A DNA stretch of 64,000 nucleotides from Schizochytrium sp. TIO01 (lineage: Eukaryota > Sar > Bigyra > Thraustochytrida > Thraustochytriidae), in NCBI GenBank assembly GCA_004764695.1, contig SMSO01000033.1, positions 1,751,001 through 1,815,000 of the forward strand, read 5' to 3'. Both the position numbers and the translations under genes were made by a program. Positions 1 to 10,019 of this stretch are shown one piece after another. Position 1 is the first letter of the stretch, and each line of letters opens with the position of its first letter. The notes below the pieces were generated by a model. It was not told the origin of the DNA. It ran no database searches and saw only the letters and a list, made by a program, of their open reading frames with translations.

Positions 1-586
1 TTAAAGTATGGCTGTTTCGCATTTCAAGGCCTCTACTAGCTCATGGGCTAAACCTTAGGAGTTTCACTTCCCTCGACCAAGCAGGTCATATAGAAGATTC
101 CCTAGCAGTGCGGTATGTCAACTTTTGGGGCCATTTGCAACATTTGGTACAAAGAGGGCCAAAATTAAAAAACAGACTTAAAAGGGTGGAAATAGACCGG
201 CGACTCGGAAAGCGTGGCCTCCACGAAGCTCGCCATCGATGGCTCCAACTCCCCTTCGTTCGCGCCTGTTACGCTACTGCTGCTGGTCGGCGCGCAGACC
301 CGCGGGCTTATAAATTAACACCGTGCAAATCATCGCACCGCAGATACAACGCAAGCAAAACCTACAGGTTAGCATCGAGGCAGAGGCCGCGGCGGAGATC
401 CATTGGATCTTCTTGGTCTAGAGCTTCTCTGCTTTTGGGTGCTCCAAAGGCCGTGTGGTGAACTTTCAAGAACAACTCTGGACCTCGGGAGATATCTCTA
501 GGTCTTACTGAATTTGTTCTCGCAGATTTCAGGTGAAAGGCAAGGTTGAAGTAAATTTTGCGAGTAACTCGATAAATTAAGGCAAG
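1..586. other. 5' flank of the DRG1-type gene
   Basis: No gene is supported here. The open frames on both strands are short and resemble no family I know. The stretch should hold the promoter and 5' leader of the GTPase gene that starts at 587. A TATA-like element is entered separately. A short leader intron is possible, because pyrimidine-rich sequence followed by CAG and GTGA lies around 520-535, but nothing in the sequence proves it. Confidence 0.5.
309..314 (+). promoter_or_regulatory. TATA-like box upstream of DRG1
   Basis: TATAAA sits at 309-314 in a GC-richer setting, about 275 bp before the ATG at 587. That would imply a leader of about 250 nt or a leader intron. The match is exact but short, so it could be chance. 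Confidence 0.3.
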
Positions 587-1696
587 ATGTCGGTCGCTCA
601 GAAGATTGCCGAGATCGAAAATGAAATGGCCAGGACCCAGAAGAACAAGGCCACGGCTAAGCACTTGGGTTTGCTGAAGGCCAAGCTTGCTAAGCTTCGA
701 ACGGAGCTGCTGATTGGTGGAAAGTCCGGTGGTGGCGGTGGTGGAGATGGCTTCGATGTGGCAAAGTCTGGTGATACCCGCATTGGTTTCGTAGGATTTC
801 CGTCCGTTGGTAAATCAACACTACTGACAAAACTTACTGGTACATTCTCCGAGGCTGCAAGCTATGAGTTTACGACTCTCGTAGCCACTCCGGGTCAACT
901 TTACTACAAGGGCGCCAAGATCCAGATGATTGACTTGCCCGGTATCATTGAGGGTGCCAAGGATGGTAAGGGTCGTGGTCGCCAGGTTATTGCCACCGCG
1001 CGTACCTGCAACATGCTGTATATCGTGCTCGATGCCTCCAAGCCCATGACCCACAAACGTATCATTGAGAAGGAGCTTTACGGCTTTAACATTCGTCTCA
1101 ACCAGCAGCCACCAGGCATCCTCGTCCGCAAAAAAGAAAAGGGTGGTATCGCTTTCACAAACACAATGTCGGAGAAGCCGCGCAACCTTGATCTTGAGAC
1201 CGTCACGGCCATTCTTCGTGAGTACAAAATCCACAACTGCGATGTGGTTCTACGCGAAGACTGTACTCCGGATCAGCTCATCGATGTTCTCGAGGGCAAC
1301 ATTGTCTATATGCCCTGCATCTATGTCCTCAACAAGATCGATGCCATCTCCATGGAGGAGCTCGACCTTTTGAGCAAGGTGCCCCACTACGTACCCATCA
1401 GTGCTAAGGATGAGTGGAACTTTGATGAGCTGCTCGAGACGACCTGGTCTATGCTCAACATGATTCGTATCTACACCAAGCCAAAAGGACAAATTCCCGA
1501 CCTGTCCGCGCCCGTTATTCTTCACCAAAAGTCTCCTACTGTTGAGGCCTTTTGTCTTCGTTTGCACAAGAGTCTTGCTAAGGAGTTCAAGCATGCCCGT
1601 GTCTGGGGTAACAGCGTGCGTCACCAGCCGCAGCTTGTTGGTCTCAACCATGTGCTTACAGACGAGGACGTCGTGCAAATCATCAAACGAGTATAA
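587..1696 (+). CDS. DRG1: DRG1-type developmentally regulated GTP-binding protein
   Basis: This 369-aa protein belongs to the Obg/DRG class of TRAFAC GTPases, which are cytosolic, ribosome-associated and implicated in translation. In yeast and animals DRG1 (Rbg1) works with a zinc-finger partner (Tma46/ZC3H15). The N-terminal helical region (residues 1-45, with [10 protein letters not shown] at 14-23) is the family signature. A glycine-rich linker follows at about 44-54. G1 is GFPSVGKST at 70-78, G3 is DLPG at 116-119, G4 is NKID at 249-252 and G5 is SAK at 272-274. A TGS domain fills about 290-369 and begins near YTKPKG. The length equals the family norm of about 367 aa. The start is the first ATG of the frame. 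DRG1 rather than DRG2 is favoured by the N-terminal sequence. The gene stands alone, with the nearest neighbour about 790 bp downstream. Confidence 0.95.
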   Translation: MSVAQKIAEIENEMARTQKNKATAKHLGLLKAKLAKLRTELLIGGKSGGGGGGDGFDVAKSGDTRIGFVGFPSVGKSTLLTKLTGTFSEAASYEFTTLVATPGQLYYKGAKIQMIDLPGIIEGAKDGKGRGRQVIATARTCNMLYIVLDASKPMTHKRIIEKELYGFNIRLNQQPPGILVRKKEKGGIAFTNTMSEKPRNLDLETVTAILREYKIHNCDVVLREDCTPDQLIDVLEGNIVYMPCIYVLNKIDAISMEELDLLSKVPHYVPISAKDEWNFDELLETTWSMLNMIRIYTKPKGQIPDLSAPVILHQKSPTVEAFCLRLHKSLAKEFKHARVWGNSVRHQPQLVGLNHVLTDEDVVQIIKRV

Positions 1697-2484
1697 CTTA
1701 AAAAACATATCAAAAATTTCATACCTATTTCTCATCCACTCAACTTCTTGCTTCTTTGATTATCTGTGGCTTTTGTTCCTGTGCGGAAACAGTCTCTTCG
1801 CCTTCTCTGTTTTTCGCAAAGGTCCCAGTTTCCCAACATTCCTGCATATTTGCTTTATTCTAGCACCAGTTATAGTACGTTTTCTTTTGGGATTACATTA
1901 TGTACCATGGTAACTAGATCGGGCCATATATGAATGTCCTTGCTGACCCTTTGACATCCTGTCATGGCACTGGTATCGACTGATGCTCTTTGTATAGGTC
2001 CAAGAGCAGCTATTTCGGAACCATTTCACACCAAAAAGCGCTTGCGAGGGGGTAAACTTGCTTCTTAGCTTTATTATAGCATACATGACAAAAGATGGAT
2101 ACACCCAAATATGTTGAAAAGAGCACATATATGTGGGCATTTCAATCTAGTGATGGCTGATAGACGAAGAAAGCAACCGATCGGCTATCCCCGTTTTCTT
2201 ACACCTGGTCACTTTTGAGTGCTTACAGTTACTGATAGATACCTTAAGACCAGCTTAAGAAGGAGTGAACGTGTGCACAGAAAACAAAGAGAAGCGCAGT
2301 AAACGACCAAAGCAAAAGCCGCAGGCCGCGGAGACCCAGTAGAGTTTGCGCTGCCACCCGTGTATAACGTTTCCCCAAGCTCTGCGTGGATTTGCATCCA
2401 TACAGGCTAAGTCCGGGCAAAGACATAAAAGTTCTGTCTTAGGAAATAGTTGCGCTTTGTGCAACGCAAACTTGAGCAGCAGCA
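1697..2484. other. Spacer between the GTPase gene and the 816-aa gene
   Basis: No gene was found in this stretch. It must hold the 3' end of the GTPase transcript and the promoter of the next gene. It has ordinary composition, no clear repeat, and only short frames in all six readings. Confidence 0.5.
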
Positions 2485-4935
2485 ATGAGTGAGACAGCAG
2501 CAGCACCCTCCTCAGCTTCTACTACTTCGTCTTCTAAAGCATCAAAACCTGCAAAGCGTGAGAAGAGAAGTGAATCTAGGGCGATGGAGACTGGTGCCCC
2601 CAAGCAAGCTTCACCTCGATTTAGGGGAAGAGTTCATTCGTGGGAGGCTTGGGATCTAGACAGATTTCCATGGGAGCAGGAATTTGGAGAAGCACCCACG
2701 GAGCATCAAAATGATATCAGACCTCTTTTCTCTGCATCCACGATTCGTGCAAGGATTGCAGCAATCCAAGAGCCTTACGTAGAGCAACTGCGACAACAAA
2801 TTCAGCAGGAGGAAAAACGTGAAGAAATAGAGTCCTGGAAGCAGCCAGGGTTGGATCAAACGTCTCAAATTATTGACCTTCTCGACACAACTCGTAGCGT
2901 GCGGTCCCGGTCCTTCGACTCTGGGCCCTTAACTCTTGTAGAAACAGCCAGTCGGACATCGTCGGCTCGTGACCCTGTTAACTATGACGTCTACAACTGG
3001 TACGCTCAAATCGACGAGGGGGTTCGTGAGTTGTGGATGTTGCTGCCATCAAGCACTATTGTACACAAGGGGTTACCGAATGTAATCGATCTTCGGGCAC
3101 CGTGGCAGGACCTTGCACGCACTCGTGCTATGACAAATATCACAATTGTGAGGCGGCGAGGAGGCAAAGGGAGCGGGGGAATGAGCGTTATGGGAATCAA
3201 GCTGGCACGGATTGTCGGCGAGCTGCTTTTCACGTTGCAGCGATCACACCGTGCACGGCTACACATTTTACATGCTCTTGCCCAAAAGGACCGCTCCTCA
3301 ATTGCACGCGTAGCAAACTGTCTTGTGCAAAGTATTCTTCACCCTGTAGCGATTTCTGACGGTGTGCTTCTTGAATGGTTAGCTCATCTTCTGGTTGCAG
3401 TGAGCTCCGGAGCGCTTGGTAAAGGCACACTGTGGAATGTCCTCACAGCAATTGCGTCACGGGAAGACTGTGGTCTAGGGGGGGCACTGGGACCGCACTC
3501 TTGCGAACACGAATCTTTGAAATGGACTCCAAGTGACTGGGCGCTTCATGCCCCTGTACCTATCCGGCGTGTTGCCCAACTTGTTGCAGCTACTGCAAAA
3601 GAAACAGGTATTACTGTGGAACACTTTCTGGTCGAGGCTTGGCTGGTGCCTCGTCTTGTTGCTATTGGCAGGGACCAAGATGCAGCTAATGTAAGTCGCG
3701 AAGGCCTTCCTTCTGGGATTGTTCGCGCTATTTTAAAATCAAAACTCCCGGCACCCGACCGCTGCGATCGTGGCGAGCTCTGTGGATTAGTTACTTTACG
3801 TGGAGAAGAGGTTATCGCGCTTATGCATGCAACCCTACTGGCAAGCGAAACTACATTTACGGAGTCGATCGATACCCCTCCTAACGAATCAGGTGTGTCA
3901 GCTATTGCTCACTTGCGCGTGTGCGCGGAGAAGCTGCGCAATATCGATGTCTCCCCAGTGAAGGCTCATGAATGGTATGCTATCCCCTTGCAAGATTTTC
4001 GAGCCCACCATCTAACACAATGTGATGCGGATAAAGTTGCTTGGATTTGTCTTCGTATTCAATCGTTACACAACCTGATGATGCGAATCGAAGAAACCCT
4101 CGCGCGTGAAGCTTTGTTGCAAGATAGTCCACCGGCGTTACATACACGGTGCTTGGAAATGTCCGCAATTGTGGATGAGCTGAACTCTTGCCGAGGGGAG
4201 GCAAGTATGATTTGGAACTTTGTGGACCAGATTAAAGGAAACTTGGCCTACCTGAGACGTCGAGAGAGGTCAATGTCTGCAACCGCCATTGATGAACCTG
4301 ATGAACCGGATGAGGTTGAAGAAACAGAAGAGACCTCTGAGCCCGCAGTTCAAGCGCGTGAAGAATCGGAAGAATCAGAAGAACCGGAAGAGTCAGAAGA
4401 AGACAGTGCTCTTTCTGAAACCTCAGTTGAAGAGGTCGATGATGTAGAGTCACATCGCAGTGCGGAACTGGACGAGACACCTGATAGCTTTGCAATTCGC
4501 AAAGCGATTACTGCTATCAAGCAACCTTGCCCAATGCTGGAAATAGTCTATCAAGGGAAAAGTAGTATGCCTCCACGATCTTGCATTTACGAATTAAGTC
4601 AAGATGAAACGCAAATTTACATTACAAGTGAGGTAGACTATAATCTTGAGGAGACCTTTGGAATTGAGGCCATTCGCAGAATTGAGATGGGCATATCATC
4701 CATATCACCTTCGAGTGCAGGCATTGGGCATAGTGGTGCATCTTTGGGATGCTGCTTGTTTATGACCTTACAGGATAACATTACTTTACAGTTAGTAGCA
4801 CCAAGCGCTATCCAGGCACTGTTGTGGACATTTGGAATCCAACAAGTTGGAGCTTCGTGTGCTAAAACAATGACTCCCATCCATTTTCGCAAACTCCTAG
4901 ATGAGTATGCTCGTCGCCGGGATCAACTTGACTAG
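2485..4935 (+). CDS. Large protein of unknown function, possible C-terminal PH-like domain
   Basis: This is an 816-aa intronless frame whose family I do not recognise. The N-terminus (1-45) is Ser/Ala/Lys-rich and probably disordered. Residues 85-120 are a charged, Gln/Glu-rich helix. The middle (about 230-620) looks alpha-helical and globular. Residues about 605-665 are a very acidic linker of Asp/Glu/Ser/Pro repeats such as DEPDEPDE. The last 130 residues resemble a PH fold: an early strand around MLEIVYQG, then LQLVAPSAIQALLWTFGI, where the Trp falls where PH domains carry their C-terminal helix Trp. ELMO-type proteins also end in such a domain, but I see no proof of an ELMO core. There is no signal peptide or membrane segment. 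A role in signalling or membrane recruitment is only a guess. That it is a real gene is well supported by length and codon use. Confidence 0.85.
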   Translation: MSETAAAPSSASTTSSSKASKPAKREKRSESRAMETGAPKQASPRFRGRVHSWEAWDLDRFPWEQEFGEAPTEHQNDIRPLFSASTIRARIAAIQEPYVEQLRQQIQQEEKREEIESWKQPGLDQTSQIIDLLDTTRSVRSRSFDSGPLTLVETASRTSSARDPVNYDVYNWYAQIDEGVRELWMLLPSSTIVHKGLPNVIDLRAPWQDLARTRAMTNITIVRRRGGKGSGGMSVMGIKLARIVGELLFTLQRSHRARLHILHALAQKDRSSIARVANCLVQSILHPVAISDGVLLEWLAHLLVAVSSGALGKGTLWNVLTAIASREDCGLGGALGPHSCEHESLKWTPSDWALHAPVPIRRVAQLVAATAKETGITVEHFLVEAWLVPRLVAIGRDQDAANVSREGLPSGIVRAILKSKLPAPDRCDRGELCGLVTLRGEEVIALMHATLLASETTFTESIDTPPNESGVSAIAHLRVCAEKLRNIDVSPVKAHEWYAIPLQDFRAHHLTQCDADKVAWICLRIQSLHNLMMRIEETLAREALLQDSPPALHTRCLEMSAIVDELNSCRGEASMIWNFVDQIKGNLAYLRRRERSMSATAIDEPDEPDEVEETEETSEPAVQAREESEESEEPEESEEDSALSETSVEEVDDVESHRSAELDETPDSFAIRKAITAIKQPCPMLEIVYQGKSSMPPRSCIYELSQDETQIYITSEVDYNLEETFGIEAIRRIEMGISSISPSSAGIGHSGASLGCCLFMTLQDNITLQLVAPSAIQALLWTFGIQQVGASCAKTMTPIHFRKLLDEYARRRDQLD

Positions 4936-5691
4936 GCTTGTTTCGGGACTGGGGTTGTGCTCCTGTAAAATTTTATCAAGAAAAACATTTAAGCCTATAT
5001 TTTAAAAAATAACACAACCCAAGCCTAACCTTTGGCTGTTTATTTTCACAAGTTCAGGGAGCTTAAGCATCTCAGCTCTATTCTGTCCTGTTGTTGACAA
5101 CGCTACAGTTCTGTTATTCATCATCAGCTTACTAGGACTTTGCAAGCAGCTGAAACCCCTCACCCTAAATGCCCAAATCTGGCGCCGGGTTAATAGTGTT
5201 TCTTTCCGCACTAAAACCCTGCAGGAAAAAGTGTCACCTTAATAAGCTTCCAACCACATCAACAATTTGATCTAGCCTTCCATGGTACAAATATTCTTTT
5301 CATGCGGGTTTCACCTATTTGCACAAACCTCGCTGCGAGTTACCATCAAAGTCGAGAAGCAATCCGTTCTTAAGATCCGACTTCTCATTCATTTATCGAG
5401 AACAACAACAAGAAGATAAAGAGCACTAGACTACGTCTAGCTAGACTACTTCTAGCTAGCTCTTTAAATAAAAGTACAGCAGGAAGAATAAAGAAGAATA
5501 AAGAAAGGAATCGCTTGAAGTCAAAGGAGATTTGCTTTTCCCTAGAAGCAAGCCAAAGCAAGAACGAGCAAACAACTCGTCCAGCGAGCAACCCGGCAAC
5601 TCAGTGCGTCGCGAACAAACAATCACGTTGCATTTTCTTGCGTATCCTCAATCTGTTGCGTGTGTAGATCTTTATCGAGCTCTTCAGCATC
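4936..5691. other. Spacer and leader before riboflavin synthase
   Basis: No gene was found. The segment around 5395-5520 is purine-rich with a local repeat (agactacgtctagctagactacttctagctagc at about 5427-5460, two similar 15-bp units). A TATA-like TTTAAATAAAAG lies near 5463, about 230 bp before the ATG at 5692. Confidence 0.45.
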
Positions 5692-6411
5692 ATGTTTACG
5701 GGCATCGTAGAGGAGATGGGCAAGGTGGTGAGCATGCAGGAGGAGGATGGCCTGTTGCTCTGGGATGGTTCCACTGGTAAGGGATACGTTTTGGTGATTG
5801 AGTGCAAAGTTGCACTCGATGGATGCTACTTGGGAGCATCAATTGCCGTGAATGGCGTGTGCTTGACCGCGACAGCATTTGATGAGAAGACTGTCACATT
5901 CGGAGTTGCGCCGGAGACCATCCGGCGCACTAACCTTGTGCGCCTCAAGCCTGGCGATCCCGTCAACGTGGAGCGTGCTGCCAAGATGTCTGATCGTAAC
6001 TCGGGACACTATGTGCAGGGCCACGTTGACAACACCGGTGAAATTGTTAACAAGCGCCAAGATGCGGACTCCCTCTGGATCACCATCAAAGTGGCACCAG
6101 AGATGCTCTCTGGAATCGTCCACAAGGGCTTTATCGCTGTTGACGGTACATCACTAACTATCTGCGACGTTGATCCTTCAGCGAGCACCTTTAACTTCAT
6201 GCTCGTGGCCCACACCCAAACTGCTGTCATCATTCCAAAGAAAGAGGTGGGTGACCTCGTCAACCTTGAGCTCGACGTTATGGGCAAGTTCGTGCAGCAG
6301 TCCATGAAAACTTTGACAGATCGTGTGGCCGCACTTGAAAGCAAGGTCACTGATCAGCTTAGTCTTATTATGCAGCGCCTTGACAAGCTTGAAGCCAACC
6401 AGCAACAGTAA
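5692..6411 (+). CDS. Riboflavin synthase (alpha chain) with a C-terminal coiled-coil tail
   Basis: This enzyme joins two 6,7-dimethyl-8-ribityllumazine molecules to make riboflavin, the last step of vitamin B2 synthesis. It has two lumazine-binding barrels. The first starts with MFTGIVEEMG and carries LGASIAVNGVCLT at 48-60. The second carries GHYVQGHVD at 105-113 and GFIAVDGTSLT at 146-156. The catalytic part ends near 200, the usual family length. A 35-40-residue tail (about 203-239) follows, with heptad-like hydrophobic spacing (LTDRVAALESKV, LIMQRLDKL) predicting a coiled coil. Such a tail is unusual for this trimeric enzyme. No targeting peptide is visible, so it is probably cytosolic. 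The frame stays open for 49 more codons after the TAA stop (entered separately). The start is the first ATG and matches the conserved family start. Confidence 0.95.
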   Translation: MFTGIVEEMGKVVSMQEEDGLLLWDGSTGKGYVLVIECKVALDGCYLGASIAVNGVCLTATAFDEKTVTFGVAPETIRRTNLVRLKPGDPVNVERAAKMSDRNSGHYVQGHVDNTGEIVNKRQDADSLWITIKVAPEMLSGIVHKGFIAVDGTSLTICDVDPSASTFNFMLVAHTQTAVIIPKKEVGDLVNLELDVMGKFVQQSMKTLTDRVAALESKVTDQLSLIMQRLDKLEANQQQ

Positions 6412-6558
6412 TTAACATTCAGAATTTCCTCTTCTTGCCTGTTGAGAATCCCCGCGGAACTAGAAAAGCTTCGGTCCACGGCCCTTGCCAATGGTGCGCT
6501 AGAGCTGCACACCTTTGACAAGGAACAGCGTACAGTTTTCCTGGAGCTGACTGAATAG
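6412..6558 (+). other. In-frame open extension after the riboflavin synthase stop
   Basis: Directly after the TAA at 6409-6411 the same frame stays open for 48 sense codons to a TAG at 6556-6558. From about 6451 it reads like real protein (PAELEKLRSTALANG, then LELHTFDKEQRTVFLELTE) with codon use like the gene. A GT at 6408 and an AG at 6445-6446 after a pyrimidine tract would define a 39-nt, frame-preserving mini-intron that removes the stop. Readthrough, alternative splicing or a recent nonsense mutation could each explain it. Chance is also possible. Confidence 0.4.
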
Positions 6559-6923
6559 CCCTATGCCACAGCTCTGACTAGATAATTTTTATTTCCCCTG
6601 TTTCCTTTAAACAAGAAAAAGAAATCAACCCTGTAATTGAACATTGCTTTAAATCTTGTTGTACCTAACTCTTCAAGAGAAGAATCTAACATTTTACAAA
6701 TTAATGGAATAACATTTGGCGTCTTGCAAATGAATTTTAATGTCGACACTAGTATCTTTCCATGAAATAAGCCTGGGCGAATGCATGTATTTATGTAGAA
6801 ACAGGGAAAGCTTTAGGCCGTGTTCTTCTCCAAGAGGAAAAAACCTTAGGTTGATAAAAGATATGAATGTATATGCTTAGGTAATGATCGACACAAATTT
6901 GAAAAACAATGTCCAGATCTTGG
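6559..6923. other. AT-rich convergent 3' spacer
   Basis: This AT-rich spacer lies between the convergent riboflavin synthase (+) and coiled-coil (-) genes. It should hold both 3' ends. No gene or repeat is seen. Confidence 0.5.
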
Positions 6924-8492
6924 TTATTGAAAATAGCTAGACTTGATGTGGGCAGGCTGGTTCTCTCGGGAAGCCTTCATCTGTTTGAGGATTACTTGGG
7001 CGTGTGGCCTATAGGTTTTCTTCACAAGTGAATGGACCGCATGGTCATCGACAATAGCCTGGAAACGATCCATGTTAATTTTTGCTTCCACTGGAGTCAT
7101 GCGTGTTGGGATATCGTCATCCCGAGCGCGCTTTTCTTCTACCTGACGATCTAAAGCATCGCGAAGGTCCGCAGCTTGCTGTAGGCGGCGTTCTTTTGCT
7201 TGTAAGTCGATTTGACGCTGTTGAGCCGCAAGCTGCTTGGCGAGCTTTGCAGATTCATGAAATTCAACACGTTCCTGACGTTTTGCTGCCTCCCTATTTG
7301 CGATGAGTCCTTGGTTTATTTTTTGAGCTTCGTCGAGTTTCTTTTTACGATCAGCCGCGGCTTTAGCAGACCGTGCAATTTCTGCTTCACGACGTTCCTT
7401 TTGCACACGGTTGATTCTCTCCTGATCGGCAATCTCCCGAGCTCGAGCATCGGCTGTGGCGAGCAGAAACTGCTGTTGGTTAGTGGAAGCTTTATTCTTG
7501 AGCATGTCTAAGTGGCGCAGGCGGGATTGTTCCTCTCGCTCAAGCTTTGCAGCATGCTCCTTGCTTCGTTGAATATCTTCATCCCAGTTACGCTTTTTTT
7601 CTGCCTCCCTAATGGCACGTTGTTCTTCAAGTTCTTTAGTGAACTGCACGTAAGTAGCCTGATCCTGCAGAATTCGATCTTTTCTACGCTGCTCTACTGC
7701 GGCAAGGTCAGCTTTGATACGCTCCAGCTCCGCAGCCTCTTCTCTAACCTTTTGCTGTTGACGGCGACGTTCTGCCTCACGGCGGGCAGCTAGCTGCTTT
7801 TCGCGAAGTTCTTTGTCGAGCTGAAAACGCTCACGCTCCTTTTGTTGCTTCTCCGCCATGTGTTCCTCGTAAGCGCGAGTCTGTCTTGCTACTTCTTCTC
7901 CATATGCTTCTTCCTCTTTACGCTCTAGATTACGCCGGTGCCGAACTTCGTTGACCTGCTTATCGAGGATATCCCGCACAGCCTTTTTCTTGGCAAGATC
8001 GTTTTGTCTGCGCTGCTGTTCTTCGGTGAGATACTTGACTCGGTTGTACTCCATCAAAGTCTGATAGTCATCCTGCGGGAGCTCAGTATCTTGGCTACTT
8101 TGCGAGGCGTGCGCCTGAGTAGTTTGAATTTTGTTGGAGTCTGCCCGTTTACGGCCCTGTGATTTTGCCAACGCTGCTTCACTTTGGCGTTGGTTGTATA
8201 CCTCCACAGCAATTTCCCGAACACGATCTTCGAGGGTACGAAGGTGGGCTTCACTGATGTTGATGCGATGACATCTCTTGAAGAGTTCATCAATTTCATT
8301 TTGCACTAAGCTATCAAAGCTTTCCCATGCTGAAGAAGCTGACTTTGGAGGTGCGTATGCAGTCATAAGCTTTTGCTTTATTTCATTGCTTAGTGAAACA
8401 CGCCTGCTTGCCGCAGTGCCATTCTTCGATTCTGTCAAGAGTCGCTCGAGGTGCACACGTCTACTGCTGCGCTTTGAGCCGTCGGTTGACAT
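6924..8492 (-). CDS. TPH-domain ciliary coiled-coil protein (MNS1/trichoplein-like)
   Basis: This 522-aa protein is mostly one long charged alpha-helix, rich in Arg, Glu, Gln and Lys from about residue 140 to 470 (for example KQQKERERFQLDKELREKQ). That matches the trichohyalin-plectin-homology fold of MNS1, trichoplein, CFAP45 and CFAP53. Members of this group are microtubule inner proteins or basal-body proteins of motile cilia. The first 140 residues are basic and Ser-rich with RRVSLS-type phosphosites. The C-terminus (MTPVEAKINMDRFQ to about VILKQMKAS) is less charged and looks specific. The length is close to MNS1 (about 495 aa), but I cannot choose between the relatives by eye, so no symbol is given. 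The gene implies that the organism makes motile flagella. It is convergent with riboflavin synthase. The start is the first ATG. Confidence 0.85.
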   Translation of the reverse strand: MSTDGSKRSSRRVHLERLLTESKNGTAASRRVSLSNEIKQKLMTAYAPPKSASSAWESFDSLVQNEIDELFKRCHRINISEAHLRTLEDRVREIAVEVYNQRQSEAALAKSQGRKRADSNKIQTTQAHASQSSQDTELPQDDYQTLMEYNRVKYLTEEQQRRQNDLAKKKAVRDILDKQVNEVRHRRNLERKEEEAYGEEVARQTRAYEEHMAEKQQKERERFQLDKELREKQLAARREAERRRQQQKVREEAAELERIKADLAAVEQRRKDRILQDQATYVQFTKELEEQRAIREAEKKRNWDEDIQRSKEHAAKLEREEQSRLRHLDMLKNKASTNQQQFLLATADARAREIADQERINRVQKERREAEIARSAKAAADRKKKLDEAQKINQGLIANREAAKRQERVEFHESAKLAKQLAAQQRQIDLQAKERRLQQAADLRDALDRQVEEKRARDDDIPTRMTPVEAKINMDRFQAIVDDHAVHSLVKKTYRPHAQVILKQMKASRENQPAHIKSSYFQ

Positions 8493-9360
8493 TCTGATTG
8501 CCAGTGATGAGGCACGGAGGTGAGGCGACGAGAATATTGAGGGGCAAGCTAAAAGTTCAACAATGACGACAAAACTGTACCTGGCTTAGCACGCACAACT
8601 TTCTTGCACACTAGTTTTCGGCTGATCCCCAAGGCAATCACCAGATTGATGTATATCCGCTCACTACTACCACGTCTCTGGTTCTGCTCACCAACGTCTA
8701 TCTTTAGATGGCCACCGCTGCTCTCGTCGGATTCGGAGAGGCGAGTCCTCTGCGTCTGCAATGCTTAGAGAAGTATTGTGAGCAAGTGAGCGAGTCTGCC
8801 TGGTAACTTTATCTTCCACTTTAAGTGAGTTCTCGTTCGCACTACAGAACCCTTTCAAGCAAATACCAATAGACAAATAATTATTCTTTTACCTTTCCTA
8901 CGCTCCTTTGTTGCAATTTTTCCAATCTGCTTCACAGCATCTTGTAATATCATATGTACCCAGTAATCCTAAACGTAAAAACTAACAGCTTTCAGAAGCT
9001 ATCTAGAATACTAACAAGTGCAAAGGAGATACGCAGAAATAGAACTTCTTCGCTTTCGTTTTTCAACTATGTTCCTCTTAGACAATCAAGATCCACCGCT
9101 CCTTTAACCCATCAACTCATCAAGACCACCTCAAGTACACACCACTCCACACGAACGGATCTCTTTTCGCCAAAGCAAGCCTAAGGGGTTACTCTGCAGG
9201 CACACATGTATCTCTCCTCCTATTCAGCGCTAGTGGCGGGCATTTCCTTCTCCAGGTTTATATACCATAAACGATTTTTCCGAACTTACAGAATAACCCC
9301 ATAACACAGTATATATATGGAGGATAAGTTTAGCCGAAAGCCCGGTAGTGGTGGGTGGGC
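8493..9360. other. Upstream spacer of the ciliary gene
   Basis: No gene was found. This stretch should contain the promoter of the minus-strand ciliary gene. From about 8880 it is AT-rich with only short frames. Confidence 0.45.
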
Positions 9361-9364
9361 TGCA

Positions 9365-9468
9365 TAATGTAAACACTGGCAGGTGTAATGTAAACACTGG
9401 GGCGCTGCAGGGCAGCGGAGCTATTGTAAACATGATAGAGCATTAATATGGCTATAGTGTTTACAATA
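9365..9468. promoter_or_regulatory. Cluster of four TGTAAACA (forkhead-like) sites
   Basis: TGTAAACA occurs exactly at 9368-9375, 9389-9396 and 9425-9432, and in reverse at 9458-9465. The first two lie inside a 15-bp direct repeat (9365-9379 and 9386-9400) spaced 21 bp, or two helical turns. The last two form a perfect 11-bp inverted repeat (9422-9432 with 9458-9468). GTAAACA is the core recognised by forkhead factors in opisthokonts. Which factor would bind here is unknown. It sits at the left edge of the GC-rich island. Confidence 0.45.
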
Positions 9469-9479
9469 CAGCCTGGCTG

Positions 9480-9995
9480 CGACGCGGGTTTTTTCAAAAA
9501 GACGGAGGCGCAGCAGAGCAGGAGCCATCCATCGGAGACGCAGCAAGTCGCGGTACGTGATGCGCGGCGCCGCCCAGGCCCGCCGCAAGGCCCTTCTGCA
9601 GGCCTTCATGCCCGGAACCCTGCCCCCCTCTGCCTCCTCCGCCCGCCGCCCCGCCTGTGTCGCCTGGCGGCCCATCCATGCATGCGAAATCCGCCAAAGA
9701 TCGGCGGGCCGCAGGATCCCGCCTCCCGGCCTTCCGCCGCCGCCTGTGTCGCCTCGCGCCGCTTAGCAGCCTCCGAGGACTCTGCGCGGGGAGCGGCAAG
9801 CGAGGCGTGTCTTCCCTCCGTCTCCTCGCCCGCGCCTCCCGCGCCTCGCTCGAGCCCTTCTCCACGTCGCGGCGTGCGAGCAGCGGCTTCGCTCGAGGCG
9901 GGACTCCTACGGTTTGCGCTAGCTGGCGCTAGGATCGCGCGGTCTGTATCTGTTTCTCTCTCTGTGCTGCTTTGCCCCCGGCGCGCCGAGTGTTA
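9480..9995. other. GC-rich (CpG-rich) island
   Basis: About 500 bp are markedly richer in G+C and CpG than the flanks. Several overlapping frames are open on both strands because stop codons are rare in GC-rich DNA. All give Arg/Pro/Ala-rich nonsense, so I do not call a gene. A short internal repeat around GCCTGTGTCGCCT occurs near 9652 and 9741. It may be a promoter or regulatory island. Confidence 0.5.
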
Positions 9996-10019
9996 GGGTT
10001 TAGCATAGGAGGCGGCCTA

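Noticed and set aside
9448-9996. 182-codon plus-strand frame and several antisense frames in the GC island
   Set aside because: Arg/Pro/Ala/Ser-rich sequence in a stop-poor GC block, with competing frames on both strands and no family resemblance.
9989-10000. TTAGGGTTTAG, like telomere repeat
   Set aside because: A single copy, interstitial, with no further units.
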